64,000 nt of DNA from Coraliomargarita algicola (lineage in GTDB: Bacteria > Verrucomicrobiota > Verrucomicrobiia > Opitutales > Coraliomargaritaceae), in contig NZ_CP138858.1 in NCBI RefSeq assembly GCF_033878955.1, positions 1,550,001 to 1,614,000 of the forward strand, read 5' to 3'. The position numbers were made by a program, and so were the translations under genes. The notes below the pieces were generated by a model. That model saw only the letters and a list, made by a program, of their open reading frames with translations. It did not search any database and was not told where the DNA came from. Below are positions 46,683 to 55,655 of the stretch, piece after piece; position 1 is the first letter of the stretch; every line of letters begins with the position of its first letter.

Positions 46683-49331
46683 CTAAAAGGCGCTTCCTTT
46701 CGGCCGATTCCTTGCGGATGTTCCCGATAGCGCTTTTATGAACACATGCGTCCCGGACCCCACACCGTCGAACACAATGAATCCGCCCTCAACTACCCCC
46801 TCCTGGTCGATGCCGTTCACGTTAACAGCGCCGCCAAGAACCGAATTGGAGGGTATTAAGATTTTGGCCGTGGCATTGGCAGGAATTTCAATGGTGTAAA
46901 CTGCATTGCTCGAAGTTTGCTCAACCGAAACCGAGACCGGACCACGTACGGTAGGCATGGTGAGTGAGGCGAATTCGAGGTCGCCAATCTGAGGCTTTAT
47001 TTGTATTTTTTCAAACCCCGGCTTCAACGGTGTGACCCCCATCAGCTGACGCGGAATGATATTTGCAGGGGCCGCGCCCCATGCGTGATTCCAATCGAGG
47101 TTGCGCTTATACGCCTGTCCCCACGCCTCCAGTGTAACTGTGGACCCCTCCTGCATCATATTCCACCAACTGCGCGAGCCGGTGGAGCGCATTAATTCCA
47201 ACGCGGCCTGACCTCGGCCGGCATTATACAACCCGTCGAGCAAAAACTGCGCTCCGTACACACTCGGCGCCATGCCCTTGGATTCCACAAAATCCGCCAC
47301 AGTCTGCATATTAGCTTCAGAAACCAGATCAAATGCCAACGGGAAAAAGTTGGCATGGGCCGCCGAATGCGTGGAGCCCACGCCATCTAGATAAATCCCG
47401 GAACCTGCATCAAAAAGTAGGCTTTGGAACACCTGAGTATGTGCGGTAATTTCGCTTTCCCAGAAAGCAACCTCGGTTGGCATATCCAGCGCCTCCGAAA
47501 TGTCTCGCATCATGTTCAGCCCACGGTTGTAGAAGGCATTAACAACCGTATTGTAACCTCGGAAGTCATACCCGTCCCTTTCGCTGATGGGCCAGTCCAC
47601 AATATCCTGAATCGCCTTGGGTCCGTCATAATGGACCGACGCATTGAACTTCGCATCCACTCGGCCAGTGGTCGTGGAAATCAGTCCATTGGATTCCTTG
47701 AGGGCAATCAGCGACTTTGCTTTCAAATCGTCATAATATTCTGCCAATGAGTCGGTATTCCCGGTATACATCCAGTCGTAATAGGCCATCAGCACAGAAT
47801 GCGAAAGCCACTCGGTGGGCCACGTGGCATTCTTAATCAGGTATTCATGGCTGTGGCGCGCCGTCGTGAATTCACGCGTGGTGGAATAGTGCCCCAACTG
47901 TTGGATAAACGCATCCGCTTCATACGGCAGGGTTTCGCGTATACCGTCCACATAAATCCCTAGCCAGGTCAGCACCTTCATGCTGTAGCGCGAAAACTCC
48001 CACACTTCATTCAGGACCGGATCACTGCACACAAAAGATGAATCGCCCTCGTTAAACGGTACCCAGTAAGCAATTTGCTTCACATTGGCCGGTGCAACAG
48101 GAAGACCGATGATCTCTGCATAACGAAATGGCAACGTGTTTTCCGTCTGGTCATAAAAATTCCGTAGTCCGGTTTCATATGGATCCAGATCCACATGAAC
48201 CCTCTGGCTTCCTTCCGGCAAATCGATGGAGAGCGAGTGATAAACAATAGAGCCGCCCGGATTCGTTTCCACGGTATTTTCATTGCGCTTTTCGCCAAAG
48301 CGTATTTCCACACCACTCGTTCCACCCAACGGGATCTCTACATCAAACTCCAAGGTTCCGAAGGCTGCCTTGCCGAAATCAACAAAATAGTTTTCACCGT
48401 TCTCAACCACGCTTTCCGCCGGAATTTCATGGGCGGAAGGCAAATAGCGGTTCGGAGCCAATGTTCCCGTCGTAAGGTCAGAATTATCCACGGAGAGCGT
48501 AGTAACAGTAAACGATTCCGTCCTACCCGTACGAAAACCAACCGTACCCTGCGCATGCACACTATTGGTATGCGTATCAACCAGGACTCCGTCAATATAG
48601 GTTTGGAACACCGAACCTGTGGCTGTGATGACCACGTCATATTCGGTACCGGCATTGAAATCGTATGCAATTTCATCCAACAGCGTATACGTACCGTTGG
48701 TTCGAATGTGTAGACGGAGTGCATCTTTCGAAGCACTCAATTGCCACATATAAAAATTATTATCGTCCGACATTCGGAAGTTGATACCTGCGGCACCGGA
48801 ATCGATTAGAACTGTGGTTTCCAGACGATAATCCGTCCAACCAAATCCATTTGGATAAGAGACTAGATGCCCCATCGGAACAACAATTTCGCCATCTCCG
48901 TTGACCTCACTCCAGGCATGGGGACTCCGATCCACAACGAAATTTTGCGCATCGGAAAAAGGGCTCGCCTGATCGGTTTTATCCCAGGTGCGTACGGACC
49001 ACCAATAACTCCCGTCAGCTAGAGCAGTTCCGCCAAACTCAACATTCACGGAAGAATTGCTCAATACCTTCCCAGAATCCCAAATATCCGCAGAGCCGGC
49101 CACGAGATTCGATTCGCTGGTAGCCACGAGAATCTGATACGCCGTCTGCACCTCATCGCGATCCTGGTCGTTCACGATCCATGTAAATTCCGGCAATGTA
49201 TCGGTAATAACGGTCTGCTCCGGATATTCCAAAAGCTCCGTCATCAATCCCGTCGGCGCATCGGCCGCAAGGGCAGACGCTACGCTGAAAACCATACAAA
49301 TCAGTACTGTGTTAATAAGATTTCGTTTCAT
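46683..49331 (-). CDS. Secreted GH78 alpha-L-rhamnosidase-like enzyme
   Basis: The 882-aa protein has a signal peptide (LINTVLICMVFSVASALA), an Fn3-like start (PTGLMTELLEYPEQTVITDT), an inserted LamG/DUF1080-like module at 150-285 (YRLETTVLIDSGAAGINF, FQTYIDGVLVDT), a jelly-roll (ENYFVDFGKAAFGTLEFD, VEIRFGEKRNE) and the barrel with IYVDGIRETLPYEADAF (460-475). It is a shorter paralogue of the 42901-46608 protein, without its LamG and Ca repeats but with a different inserted module. The C-terminal part ends in ALSGTSARNRPK. Gap to the downstream gene is 74 bases. Together they suggest two different linkages in one polysaccharide. Confidence 0.88.
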   Translation of the reverse strand: MKRNLINTVLICMVFSVASALAADAPTGLMTELLEYPEQTVITDTLPEFTWIVNDQDRDEVQTAYQILVATSESNLVAGSADIWDSGKVLSNSSVNVEFGGTALADGSYWWSVRTWDKTDQASPFSDAQNFVVDRSPHAWSEVNGDGEIVVPMGHLVSYPNGFGWTDYRLETTVLIDSGAAGINFRMSDDNNFYMWQLSASKDALRLHIRTNGTYTLLDEIAYDFNAGTEYDVVITATGSVFQTYIDGVLVDTHTNSVHAQGTVGFRTGRTESFTVTTLSVDNSDLTTGTLAPNRYLPSAHEIPAESVVENGENYFVDFGKAAFGTLEFDVEIPLGGTSGVEIRFGEKRNENTVETNPGGSIVYHSLSIDLPEGSQRVHVDLDPYETGLRNFYDQTENTLPFRYAEIIGLPVAPANVKQIAYWVPFNEGDSSFVCSDPVLNEVWEFSRYSMKVLTWLGIYVDGIRETLPYEADAFIQQLGHYSTTREFTTARHSHEYLIKNATWPTEWLSHSVLMAYYDWMYTGNTDSLAEYYDDLKAKSLIALKESNGLISTTTGRVDAKFNASVHYDGPKAIQDIVDWPISERDGYDFRGYNTVVNAFYNRGLNMMRDISEALDMPTEVAFWESEITAHTQVFQSLLFDAGSGIYLDGVGSTHSAAHANFFPLAFDLVSEANMQTVADFVESKGMAPSVYGAQFLLDGLYNAGRGQAALELMRSTGSRSWWNMMQEGSTVTLEAWGQAYKRNLDWNHAWGAAPANIIPRQLMGVTPLKPGFEKIQIKPQIGDLEFASLTMPTVRGPVSVSVEQTSSNAVYTIEIPANATAKILIPSNSVLGGAVNVNGIDQEGVVEGGFIVFDGVGSGTHVFIKALSGTSARNRPKGSAF

Positions 49332-49458
49332 ACCTTACTCCTTCTTTTCATGCGTCGAAATGGAAACTCATCCGTTACCGTCAAAAACCAGATGGTGGCA
49401 TTTTCCAGTGCCAACTGAGCGTTGGTTTGACTCCCGTTCAACAGCATTTCCGACGCGG

Positions 49459-50967
49459 TTATTTCGCAGTAATGCAAAAGCCAGTGACTAAGCGACCCGA
49501 TAATGTTTGTGGCAGAGTGATGGTCAATCCATCGGTCGTGCGATTCCACTGTAGCTTCTCTTGACTACCGAGCATGGTGATGGACTCGATGTCATCCTCA
49601 TAGATGCCTCCCGTTGCTAATGTTTTGATCAGGATGTCGTCCGTCGGCGGAGCGAGCACAAAGGCATACAGCTTGCCGCCCTTTGTGGTAAAGCGGATAT
49701 CCTCTTGGCTGTAGGCTTTCATGTTCTCACTACCACGGCCTTTCTTGATCACGAGTGGGCCTTCACCGAAAACCTTCCACGGACGACTGCCGTAGATCCC
49801 CTCACCATTCACCTTCATCAAATCACGAAAGGCATTCAGATATTCCATTTGGTTTTCAGGAATCGTGCCATCCCCCTTCAGGGCGATATTTAACATCACC
49901 ACGCCATTCTTGCTAATGGAATCAACCGCATTGCTCACCATAACCGGAACACTCATACGGTTGGTCACCCCATCACGGTAGAACCATATGCCAGACAAGT
50001 CAGTCGCCCACATCCAGGGCTCAGGTTCAATTTGAGAGGCACTGCCGCGCTCCATGTTATAGGTGAACGCCTGCTTACTCTTGCTCGGATCCTTGAAAGA
50101 AAGCACGACGTTCTGCTTCCCATGATTCTCGCGAAGGTCTTTGTTCACATAGTCCGTGAACAGCTTCAGCCCGATTCCTTTTCCGAATTTAAGATCCGGA
50201 TACGGCGAATCATTATTAAACATGTCGGGATCGTACTTCTCAATGATTTCCCAACAACGCGCGTACCAATGTTCGTTCCAAGCATCATCTGCATGATAGC
50301 CATTGGCGGGATAGTCCATGTTAAACAGACTCCAAGCGAGCGTGCCGGGCTTTTGATACTTACGTGCAGAACTGAAAAAGCGCGGCGACCAATAAAGGTG
50401 GGTTGAAACCCCGAATTTCAGACCGTGTTTCTGGGCCGCCGCCTTCCACTCCTTGAGCGTGTCACGGTGCGGCCCCATATCGACAGAGTTCCATGGGTGC
50501 GAGGAGTCATACATGTCAAAATTATCATGATGGGTCGCGACTGGCATGATAAAATGCGCGCCCACGTCTTTGACCAGAGCCACCAGTGCATCGGGATCCC
50601 AGTTGTCCGCAGTAAATCCTGGGATCAGATCTTCATAGCCAAATGTCGCATGAGGCCCATAGGTTTTGTCATGCCAGTCAGTCAATTGTTGAACCGCCTC
50701 TGGGTATTTCGCAGCGCTCAATTGATCCTCAGTTCCATACATCCATGCGCCATAATGTGAGCCATCGTGGGGCCGCCCGTCTTTGAGCGAAGAAGGTATC
50801 CCCCAGTGAAACCAGACACCGAGTTTGCCATCGACAAACCAGTCGGGGACCTGGTAATTCTCAGCAAGTGATTCCCATGTGGGCTGTATCTCTTTCGCGG
50901 ATACGGAACCGTTAGGCAAGCTCAAGCCGAAAAATGCAAATGCGATCAATATATTCTCAATTTTCAT
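49459..50967 (-). CDS. Secreted GH29 alpha-L-fucosidase-like enzyme
   Basis: The 502-aa protein has a signal peptide (ILIAFAFFGLSLPNGSVSA) and a GH29 barrel: PDWFVDGKLGVWFHWGIPSS, FIMPVATHHDNFDMYDS with the conserved HHD near 146-148, VSTHLYWSPRFF, and IIEKYDPDMFNNDSPYPD, in which Asp253 is in the place of the family nucleophile. The C-terminal beta domain is short. It releases alpha-linked fucose or a related sugar outside the cytoplasm. Gap to the GH95-like gene upstream is 35 bases, so they share a transcript. The sequence does not separate GH29-A from GH29-B type. Confidence 0.88.
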   Translation of the reverse strand: MKIENILIAFAFFGLSLPNGSVSAKEIQPTWESLAENYQVPDWFVDGKLGVWFHWGIPSSLKDGRPHDGSHYGAWMYGTEDQLSAAKYPEAVQQLTDWHDKTYGPHATFGYEDLIPGFTADNWDPDALVALVKDVGAHFIMPVATHHDNFDMYDSSHPWNSVDMGPHRDTLKEWKAAAQKHGLKFGVSTHLYWSPRFFSSARKYQKPGTLAWSLFNMDYPANGYHADDAWNEHWYARCWEIIEKYDPDMFNNDSPYPDLKFGKGIGLKLFTDYVNKDLRENHGKQNVVLSFKDPSKSKQAFTYNMERGSASQIEPEPWMWATDLSGIWFYRDGVTNRMSVPVMVSNAVDSISKNGVVMLNIALKGDGTIPENQMEYLNAFRDLMKVNGEGIYGSRPWKVFGEGPLVIKKGRGSENMKAYSQEDIRFTTKGGKLYAFVLAPPTDDILIKTLATGGIYEDDIESITMLGSQEKLQWNRTTDGLTITLPQTLSGRLVTGFCITAK

Positions 50968-51002
50968 AGTATTTTTTAAGGAGTTTTTTTGGGGGAAGGC
51001 GC

Positions 51003-53303
51003 TTATTGCGCGGCAGCTTCCCGCTCAGCCTGAACAGGTTTAATAGTGAGATTCGGCAAAGTGTTACCAGTATACAGGATGCACCACTGCCCCTGCTTCA
51101 AATTGTTGATTTGCACGACTCCATCACCAAGGTCTGTGAGTGTGCAAGCAAAGTCGCTCGCCACTTTGACGGTGCCGACCATATCTGTTTTCACGCTGCA
51201 TGGCTCGCCAGCCAAACTTTCAATTTTTATAAATTTCGTCTGACGGTTTTCGCGCTTTGCTGAAACGAGGAAAGCTCCCTTCGCCCTAAAATCACTGTAT
51301 GCCAAGTTATCCCAATCCGCATCGTCAGGCACCGCGGGAAAGACCCGTATAATATCATCCCCCCAACTCTGTAGCAACATTTCTTGAATAACACGATCCC
51401 CCAGGAAGGGGCCCTCTTCGACGTAAGCGGTATCATAAACCGCAAGGCGGGTTGTGTAGTTGCTCACGTCCGGATGATTTACATATCCCGTCTCGTGGGT
51501 AATCGACCAAAGGGCGTCATTACCGTCGCCGAACATCGCCCGCATAATTCCCCAAGCGGCATCGGCCATGCCCTGATCTTGAAAGCCTATTTTCTTATGA
51601 TGCGCCAGCGTCTTGCGAATTACATCCACCTGTGCTGGATTATCAGGTGTATATTCGTAATACGGAAAGATCTGTAACTCATGTGAGTCGTGCCGATGAG
51701 CATGCTCCAACGGTGTATCTTTGCCGATCATAAACCCCTGCTCCGGATCGATCGGATAGTCGGTGAGCGTATTCAAGGTGATTTGGCAGTCTGCAGCTTC
51801 GGCATCAAGTCCCCCATAGCGCTTGTTGATTTTAATGATCGTATTACAGACCCAGCGCATCGTCGCTATACGGAAGGTGATATCTTCAAACTCGCGTATC
51901 TTTTTGCCATCGATTATCTGATGATATTCGGGGCTCGCTGCGGACTTAAAGTGCAGTTTCCCATCCTCCCCGGTAGACAGATCATGATGTTTCATCAAGT
52001 TATACGCCCCCTTCAACAAGGGGACCATCTTGTTGAGTAGCATATCTGAGTCCATCGTGCACTGATAACGCTCCCAGCTCAAACTGAGCAACCAGGCAAA
52101 ACAATAGGCATCACGCCACTTCCCGCGAGCAAGATTCAGGGCCCCCATCCCACCCCAAGGAATTCCATATCCGTCACTTTCCTTATCGTAGAGATTTCCG
52201 CGCTGGTTCCACAGGCTGTTTAGCAACGAGTCGGCGAGTTCTGGGTGATTGGAGGTAAAGACATTACTGTATTGCTTCTGCGTATTCCAATTCGCCCAAA
52301 CTCCGTTCCATTTCAGGTTCCGGTCAAACCATGGGCCGACTAGATCGATAATCACGGGCGCATCCTGCCGAGTCATGCAGCCGATCTTGTAGATCTGCAT
52401 CCAATGAAACCATTCAAACTTGTGCGGAAGGGTCACAAAACTCTTCTGATAAAAATCGTGCCACCAGTTTTGGTGCTCTGCCTCAAGACGCGCCAATCCT
52501 TTGGCAACCGCATGATTAACGTTATCCACGGCCTCCTGCATCGCAGTGGACGCGCGGTAGGACATGGTCGTGCTGGCGTAAATGTAGGTCTTGTTACCTT
52601 CGTTAACGATGCGCCAGGCGGTTGCATGCTGGGATGCCGCAGGTTCGCCTTGAGTCGAATAGATCTTACTCACCGGCATGTCCTGCACGCTTACCTTACA
52701 GTTCTCAACCTCTGAGAGAATCGGATCGGGATATGCCACATAATGATCAACTGGCACCTTCGGAGCGGTGCCCGCCCATCCACGATTGTCCGGCACCCAG
52801 TCCCATTCGCACTTCACATCAGAGCGGCTCCGAGTCAGTTCAAAGACAATGACATCACTGTTCGCATCCGTAAACGCCCGGACCGACACGGCGCGATTAC
52901 CGGTCGTGAGTTGCGCCTGCAACTGTGCATCCCACAAATCCAAGCGGCAGGTCCCTGTGGGTGTACCGTCAGTCATCTTTAACTTAAAGTAACCATTCGT
53001 CTTTCTTCGATTAAAGATCGATCGCACATCACACAAGTCGCCTCGACTCATCTCAAAGCGTATCTCCCCTGTTTCCGAATCCTGAATCAGATAGGTGCCT
53101 AGCATCCCATTGCCGATCATCGGCCCATGCTTCGGATGCGTTGGAAGTTCATCCCAGAGGGGATCTAAATTGCCAAGAAAGTCAGCCCAGTTCACGTCGA
53201 CCACTACATCGGGTGTAACCGCCCTTGCTTGCATCATTCCTACAAAAAGAAAAGCAGTCAGCGCGAAACTACCGCCGCTGAGAAATCGAATTATATATTG
53301 CAT
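51003..53303 (-). CDS. Secreted GH95-like enzyme (alpha-L-fucosidase/galactosidase family)
   Basis: The 766-aa protein has a signal peptide (GSFALTAFLFVGMMQARA). The N-terminal beta domain (PMIGNGMLGTYLIQD) leads to an (alpha/alpha)6 barrel with GH95 marks: GVWANWNTQKQY (Asn338, Asn340), SAASPEYH (Glu459), HAHRHDSHELQIFPYYEYTP in place of the family's HRHLSHL-x-x-x-YP, FGDGNDAL (591-598), and MLLQSWGDDIIRVFPAVP. The changes from the HRHLSHL consensus suggest a divergent subfamily. It is the first gene of the large minus-strand operon; operator B lies 190 bases upstream of its ATG. It is distantly similar to the 60269-62713 protein. The exact sugar is not certain. Confidence 0.82.
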   Translation of the reverse strand: MQYIIRFLSGGSFALTAFLFVGMMQARAVTPDVVVDVNWADFLGNLDPLWDELPTHPKHGPMIGNGMLGTYLIQDSETGEIRFEMSRGDLCDVRSIFNRRKTNGYFKLKMTDGTPTGTCRLDLWDAQLQAQLTTGNRAVSVRAFTDANSDVIVFELTRSRSDVKCEWDWVPDNRGWAGTAPKVPVDHYVAYPDPILSEVENCKVSVQDMPVSKIYSTQGEPAASQHATAWRIVNEGNKTYIYASTTMSYRASTAMQEAVDNVNHAVAKGLARLEAEHQNWWHDFYQKSFVTLPHKFEWFHWMQIYKIGCMTRQDAPVIIDLVGPWFDRNLKWNGVWANWNTQKQYSNVFTSNHPELADSLLNSLWNQRGNLYDKESDGYGIPWGGMGALNLARGKWRDAYCFAWLLSLSWERYQCTMDSDMLLNKMVPLLKGAYNLMKHHDLSTGEDGKLHFKSAASPEYHQIIDGKKIREFEDITFRIATMRWVCNTIIKINKRYGGLDAEAADCQITLNTLTDYPIDPEQGFMIGKDTPLEHAHRHDSHELQIFPYYEYTPDNPAQVDVIRKTLAHHKKIGFQDQGMADAAWGIMRAMFGDGNDALWSITHETGYVNHPDVSNYTTRLAVYDTAYVEEGPFLGDRVIQEMLLQSWGDDIIRVFPAVPDDADWDNLAYSDFRAKGAFLVSAKRENRQTKFIKIESLAGEPCSVKTDMVGTVKVASDFACTLTDLGDGVVQINNLKQGQWCILYTGNTLPNLTIKPVQAEREAAAQ

Positions 53304-53492
53304 TATTAATGAAGGCTGGACGATGGGGAAAACGCGTAGGAGCAGTCTGTTTCAAAATTTACTGCGATTTGGGCGGGACAGTTCATCTTTGTTAATGAAT
53401 GGTCTAAACAATCTAAAATCGATTAAACCAAATAGAACTGTAATGAGCTTATGGGTTTTCTGCATACTACAGATCCCCAGTAAATTCGTCTA

Positions 53493-53510
53493 GTCACCTT
53501 ATTAGGTGAC
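53493..53510. promoter_or_regulatory. Regulon B operator, site 1 (GTCACCTTATTAGGTGAC)
   Basis: An 18-bp palindrome with one changed base relative to the other two sites, upstream of the GH95-like gene that starts at 53303. Flanks CGTCT/AGACG extend the symmetry. The rest of 53304-53701 holds only the terminator of the next transcript. Confidence 0.7.
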
Positions 53511-53642
53511 AAGACGCTGGACCTTAGATAATAAGCAGACCCGAATGATAACAGGCTTCTCTTTATCAAGGGACACACGAACCTAAGCTGGCACTCGCAC
53601 TGCCGGATTTCATCGCACTCAAACGCCATGGGGGCAGAAAAA

Positions 53643-53674
53643 AGCCGAGTTGCCATTAGAGAGGCAACTCGGCT
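53643..53674 (-). terminator. Rho-independent terminator of the PEP-CTERM gene
   Basis: On the minus strand, AGCCGAGTTGCC, an 8-base loop and GGCAACTCGGCT form a 12-bp perfect stem, followed by TTTTTT. It lies 27 bases after the stop of the PEP-CTERM gene at 53702. Confidence 0.92.
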
Positions 53675-53701
53675 ACTAACTTCAAATATTCTTAGGTCTG
53701 A

Positions 53702-54547
53702 TTATGAACGGCGACGACGCATCACGACTAAACCAAATACACACGCACCACCGACCAGCGCAAATGCACTAGGCTCAGGAATCACTGAGATCATACCTCC
53801 ACCATCGTTGAAGAGCGCGGTGTAGTTCGCGTCGAGTGCAGTGAAATCTGCTACTGAATATGTGCCTGCTCCAATCGTATCACCCAAAAGGTTTAGCCCA
53901 GAGAAAGACAGATTTTCGTCTAAATTTAGCAAGCCACCTGAGACGATCGACAGACTAGCTGCAGTATCATGCGCATAATCGAAATCGAGCAAGCCACCAC
54001 TCTGCACCGTTATCGTGCCAGTGAACGAGTTCGACGCATTCGATAAAGTAACTGAATTCCCAGCAACAAGGCTAGTAATATCGATATTACCCTCACCACT
54101 GATCGCGGATGCAAAAACAAGGTTACGGCCTGCTTGGGGACCTGCTTCAAACGTGCTAGTCGTCGCGCTGGTTAAGGTAATGCCGCCATTGAGTGTCATA
54201 GTGACATTCGCAGAACCATAACCTTGATTCGAAACGGTGCCACCTGACAAAATTAAATTACCAATAGTTGAGCTAACCGCTTTATGACTTAAGATTCCTT
54301 CAACAGTTAAGCTGTCACCCTGAAATGTCGTGCTGGGAGCTTGAACCGTGCGCACGGTAAATGCAGATCCCACGGTGTAGTCGTTACCTGAGGTTGCAGC
54401 GTTACCATCGCTCCAATCACCTCCAGTAAGCCACGATTCGCCAAAACTATTGGAGCCTACCATAGTGACAGGTGCGGCGTTAAGCGTAAACCCGATCAAG
54501 CAGGTTGCCGCTGCAAGTGCATAACGTATGTTTATTTTGTTTATCAT
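53702..54547 (-). CDS. PEP-CTERM surface protein with autotransporter-like repeats
   Basis: The 281-aa precursor has a signal peptide (YALAAATCLIGFTLNAAP) and a C-terminal PEP-CTERM tail (VIPEPSAFALVGGACVFG then MRRRRS), so it should be exported and sorted by an exosortase. The middle is Ser/Thr/Gly-rich with beta-strand repeats of the passenger-associated type: TIGNLILSGGTVSNQGYG, MTLNGGITLTSATTSTFE, NASNSFTGTITVQSGGLL. It is a single-gene unit, with operator B 146 bases upstream and a strong terminator downstream, and thus is apparently coregulated with GH95 enzymes. Function is unknown; it may bind the polysaccharide or form part of a surface layer. Confidence 0.85.
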   Translation of the reverse strand: MINKINIRYALAAATCLIGFTLNAAPVTMVGSNSFGESWLTGGDWSDGNAATSGNDYTVGSAFTVRTVQAPSTTFQGDSLTVEGILSHKAVSSTIGNLILSGGTVSNQGYGSANVTMTLNGGITLTSATTSTFEAGPQAGRNLVFASAISGEGNIDITSLVAGNSVTLSNASNSFTGTITVQSGGLLDFDYAHDTAASLSIVSGGLLNLDENLSFSGLNLLGDTIGAGTYSVADFTALDANYTALFNDGGGMISVIPEPSAFALVGGACVFGLVVMRRRRS

Positions 54548-54693
54548 ATCTTTTCCTCAGTTTTTTGCGTCATTTTACACCACAGATATCTAGTCTATAG
54601 CATGCTAGTGGCTTGGGATAATTGTGTTAGTTTTGTTAAATCCGAATAACACATCACAGGCACCAAAATATCGTTTTTAATAAAACCCGTCTA

Positions 54694-54711
54694 GTCACCT
54701 AATTAGGTGAC
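54694..54711. promoter_or_regulatory. Regulon B operator, site 2 (GTCACCTAATTAGGTGAC)
   Basis: A perfect 18-bp palindrome, 146 bases upstream of the PEP-CTERM ATG at 54547. The rest of 54548-54951 shows a possible gene remnant on the plus strand and nothing else. Confidence 0.75.
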
Positions 54712-54736
54712 AGAGCATAGTCGCGATCTATCTGCA

Positions 54737-54871
54737 GGTCATTGCTGTGCCAGTAATGCACAAGTGGCACGGCCCGATTTGCAGAGCCACTCCATCGACC
54801 AACTCAAACAACAGCTTGATGACATTGAATCCGAACTCAAGAAATTGGCCCATATCAGCCTTCCCAGTTGA
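54737..54871 (+). pseudogene. Possible remnant of a discoidin-type protein
   Basis: A plus-strand frame reads SIDQLKQQLDDIESELKKLA and HISLPS before a TGA, and after it VGYRS and NHPQWRDI appear in broken frames. The pattern (a helical E/L/K stretch, then a VGYRS and a HPxW motif) is similar to what I recall at the start of discoidin domains in planctomycete/verrucomicrobial proteins. Confidence is low, as it is short and without a start. Confidence 0.3.
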
Positions 54872-54951
54872 ATCGAAAACGTAGGCTATCGCTCGTAGGC
54901 TCAAGACGCGTAGAATCATCCCCAATGGAGAGATATACTCCAATCGATCAA

Positions 54952-55650
54952 TCATCTCTGAGCTGGCACGCTTTGCGGGATGAACTTAAATTCCAAAGGC
55001 TTTCGGGTGTTCTTGGATTTTCGGATTAATACGAGTTCACGTGATCGTGTGTGCGCGTAAAATCGATTAAATTGCAGTAACTCACCTGCGAGGCTAGTGA
55101 AAGTAACCGGAACCATGCCATCGTCGTCCAAAGACTGAGCAGACACCGTCGCTGTCTGCCCCGACTCCAATTCGGTCAATTCATTCCTGACCTTAACCAG
55201 CAATGCGGAATCGGTGAAATTCGAAAATTGAAATGAGCCCGGAGGGAAGCCTGCAAGCGAATCATCCAGACTTATTATACTCAGAGGCATCTCTGACTCC
55301 GCTTCCGCCGACATAATGATGAAGAGCATCTCTTGAGTTCCCGCAACTAGGGGCGTCGCACCGACCAATTTGTAAGACGGTTCGCTCGCAGCGTTTACAT
55401 CTGGCACATACAGCTCAAAGACTTCACTCTTCTTTAAAGGATAGTCTTGAGATCGCTTTCCTTTTCTAAACGTAATCAGTTGATAGGATTGGCCATCTTT
55501 GTAATACAGCTCCTGCATCGGCAATCTATCCCAAATGAGACAGGTGAATTTTAATCCCGACGCGCCTGCTTCTAACTGAGCCGCAAATACTTGCGTGAAC
55601 AATGGTAAACAAAGCGCAATGAGTAGGATGAGGCGATTCAAGTTTTTCAT
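54952..55650 (-). CDS. Secreted protein of unknown function, first of a paralogous pair
   Basis: The 232-aa protein has a signal peptide (LILLIALCLPLFTQVFA). The mature part starts with GASGLKFTCLIWDRLPMQEL, then ITFRKGKRSQDYPLKKSEVF, FPPGSFQFSNFTDSALLVKV and ends in LEFKFIPQSVP. It is a beta-rich domain without catalytic motifs; I do not recognise it. It is clearly similar over its full length to the protein at 55656-56363, 5 bases upstream, and both follow the Verru_Chthon A gene. The shared W-D-x-LP and ITFRKGKRS motifs define a small family. Confidence 0.7.
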   Translation of the reverse strand: MKNLNRLILLIALCLPLFTQVFAAQLEAGASGLKFTCLIWDRLPMQELYYKDGQSYQLITFRKGKRSQDYPLKKSEVFELYVPDVNAASEPSYKLVGATPLVAGTQEMLFIIMSAEAESEMPLSIISLDDSLAGFPPGSFQFSNFTDSALLVKVRNELTELESGQTATVSAQSLDDDGMVPVTFTSLAGELLQFNRFYAHTRSRELVLIRKSKNTRKPLEFKFIPQSVPAQR

Positions 55651-55655
55651 AACTT

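Noticed and set aside
49328..49549. 73-aa minus-strand frame between the GH29 and GH78 genes
   Set aside because: It overlaps the GH29 C-terminus in another frame and shows no recognisable protein pattern.
54728..54955. 75-aa minus-strand frame after the paralogous secreted protein
   Set aside because: It has no family resemblance, and the other strand carries a more protein-like remnant (SIDQLKQQLDDIESELKKLA).
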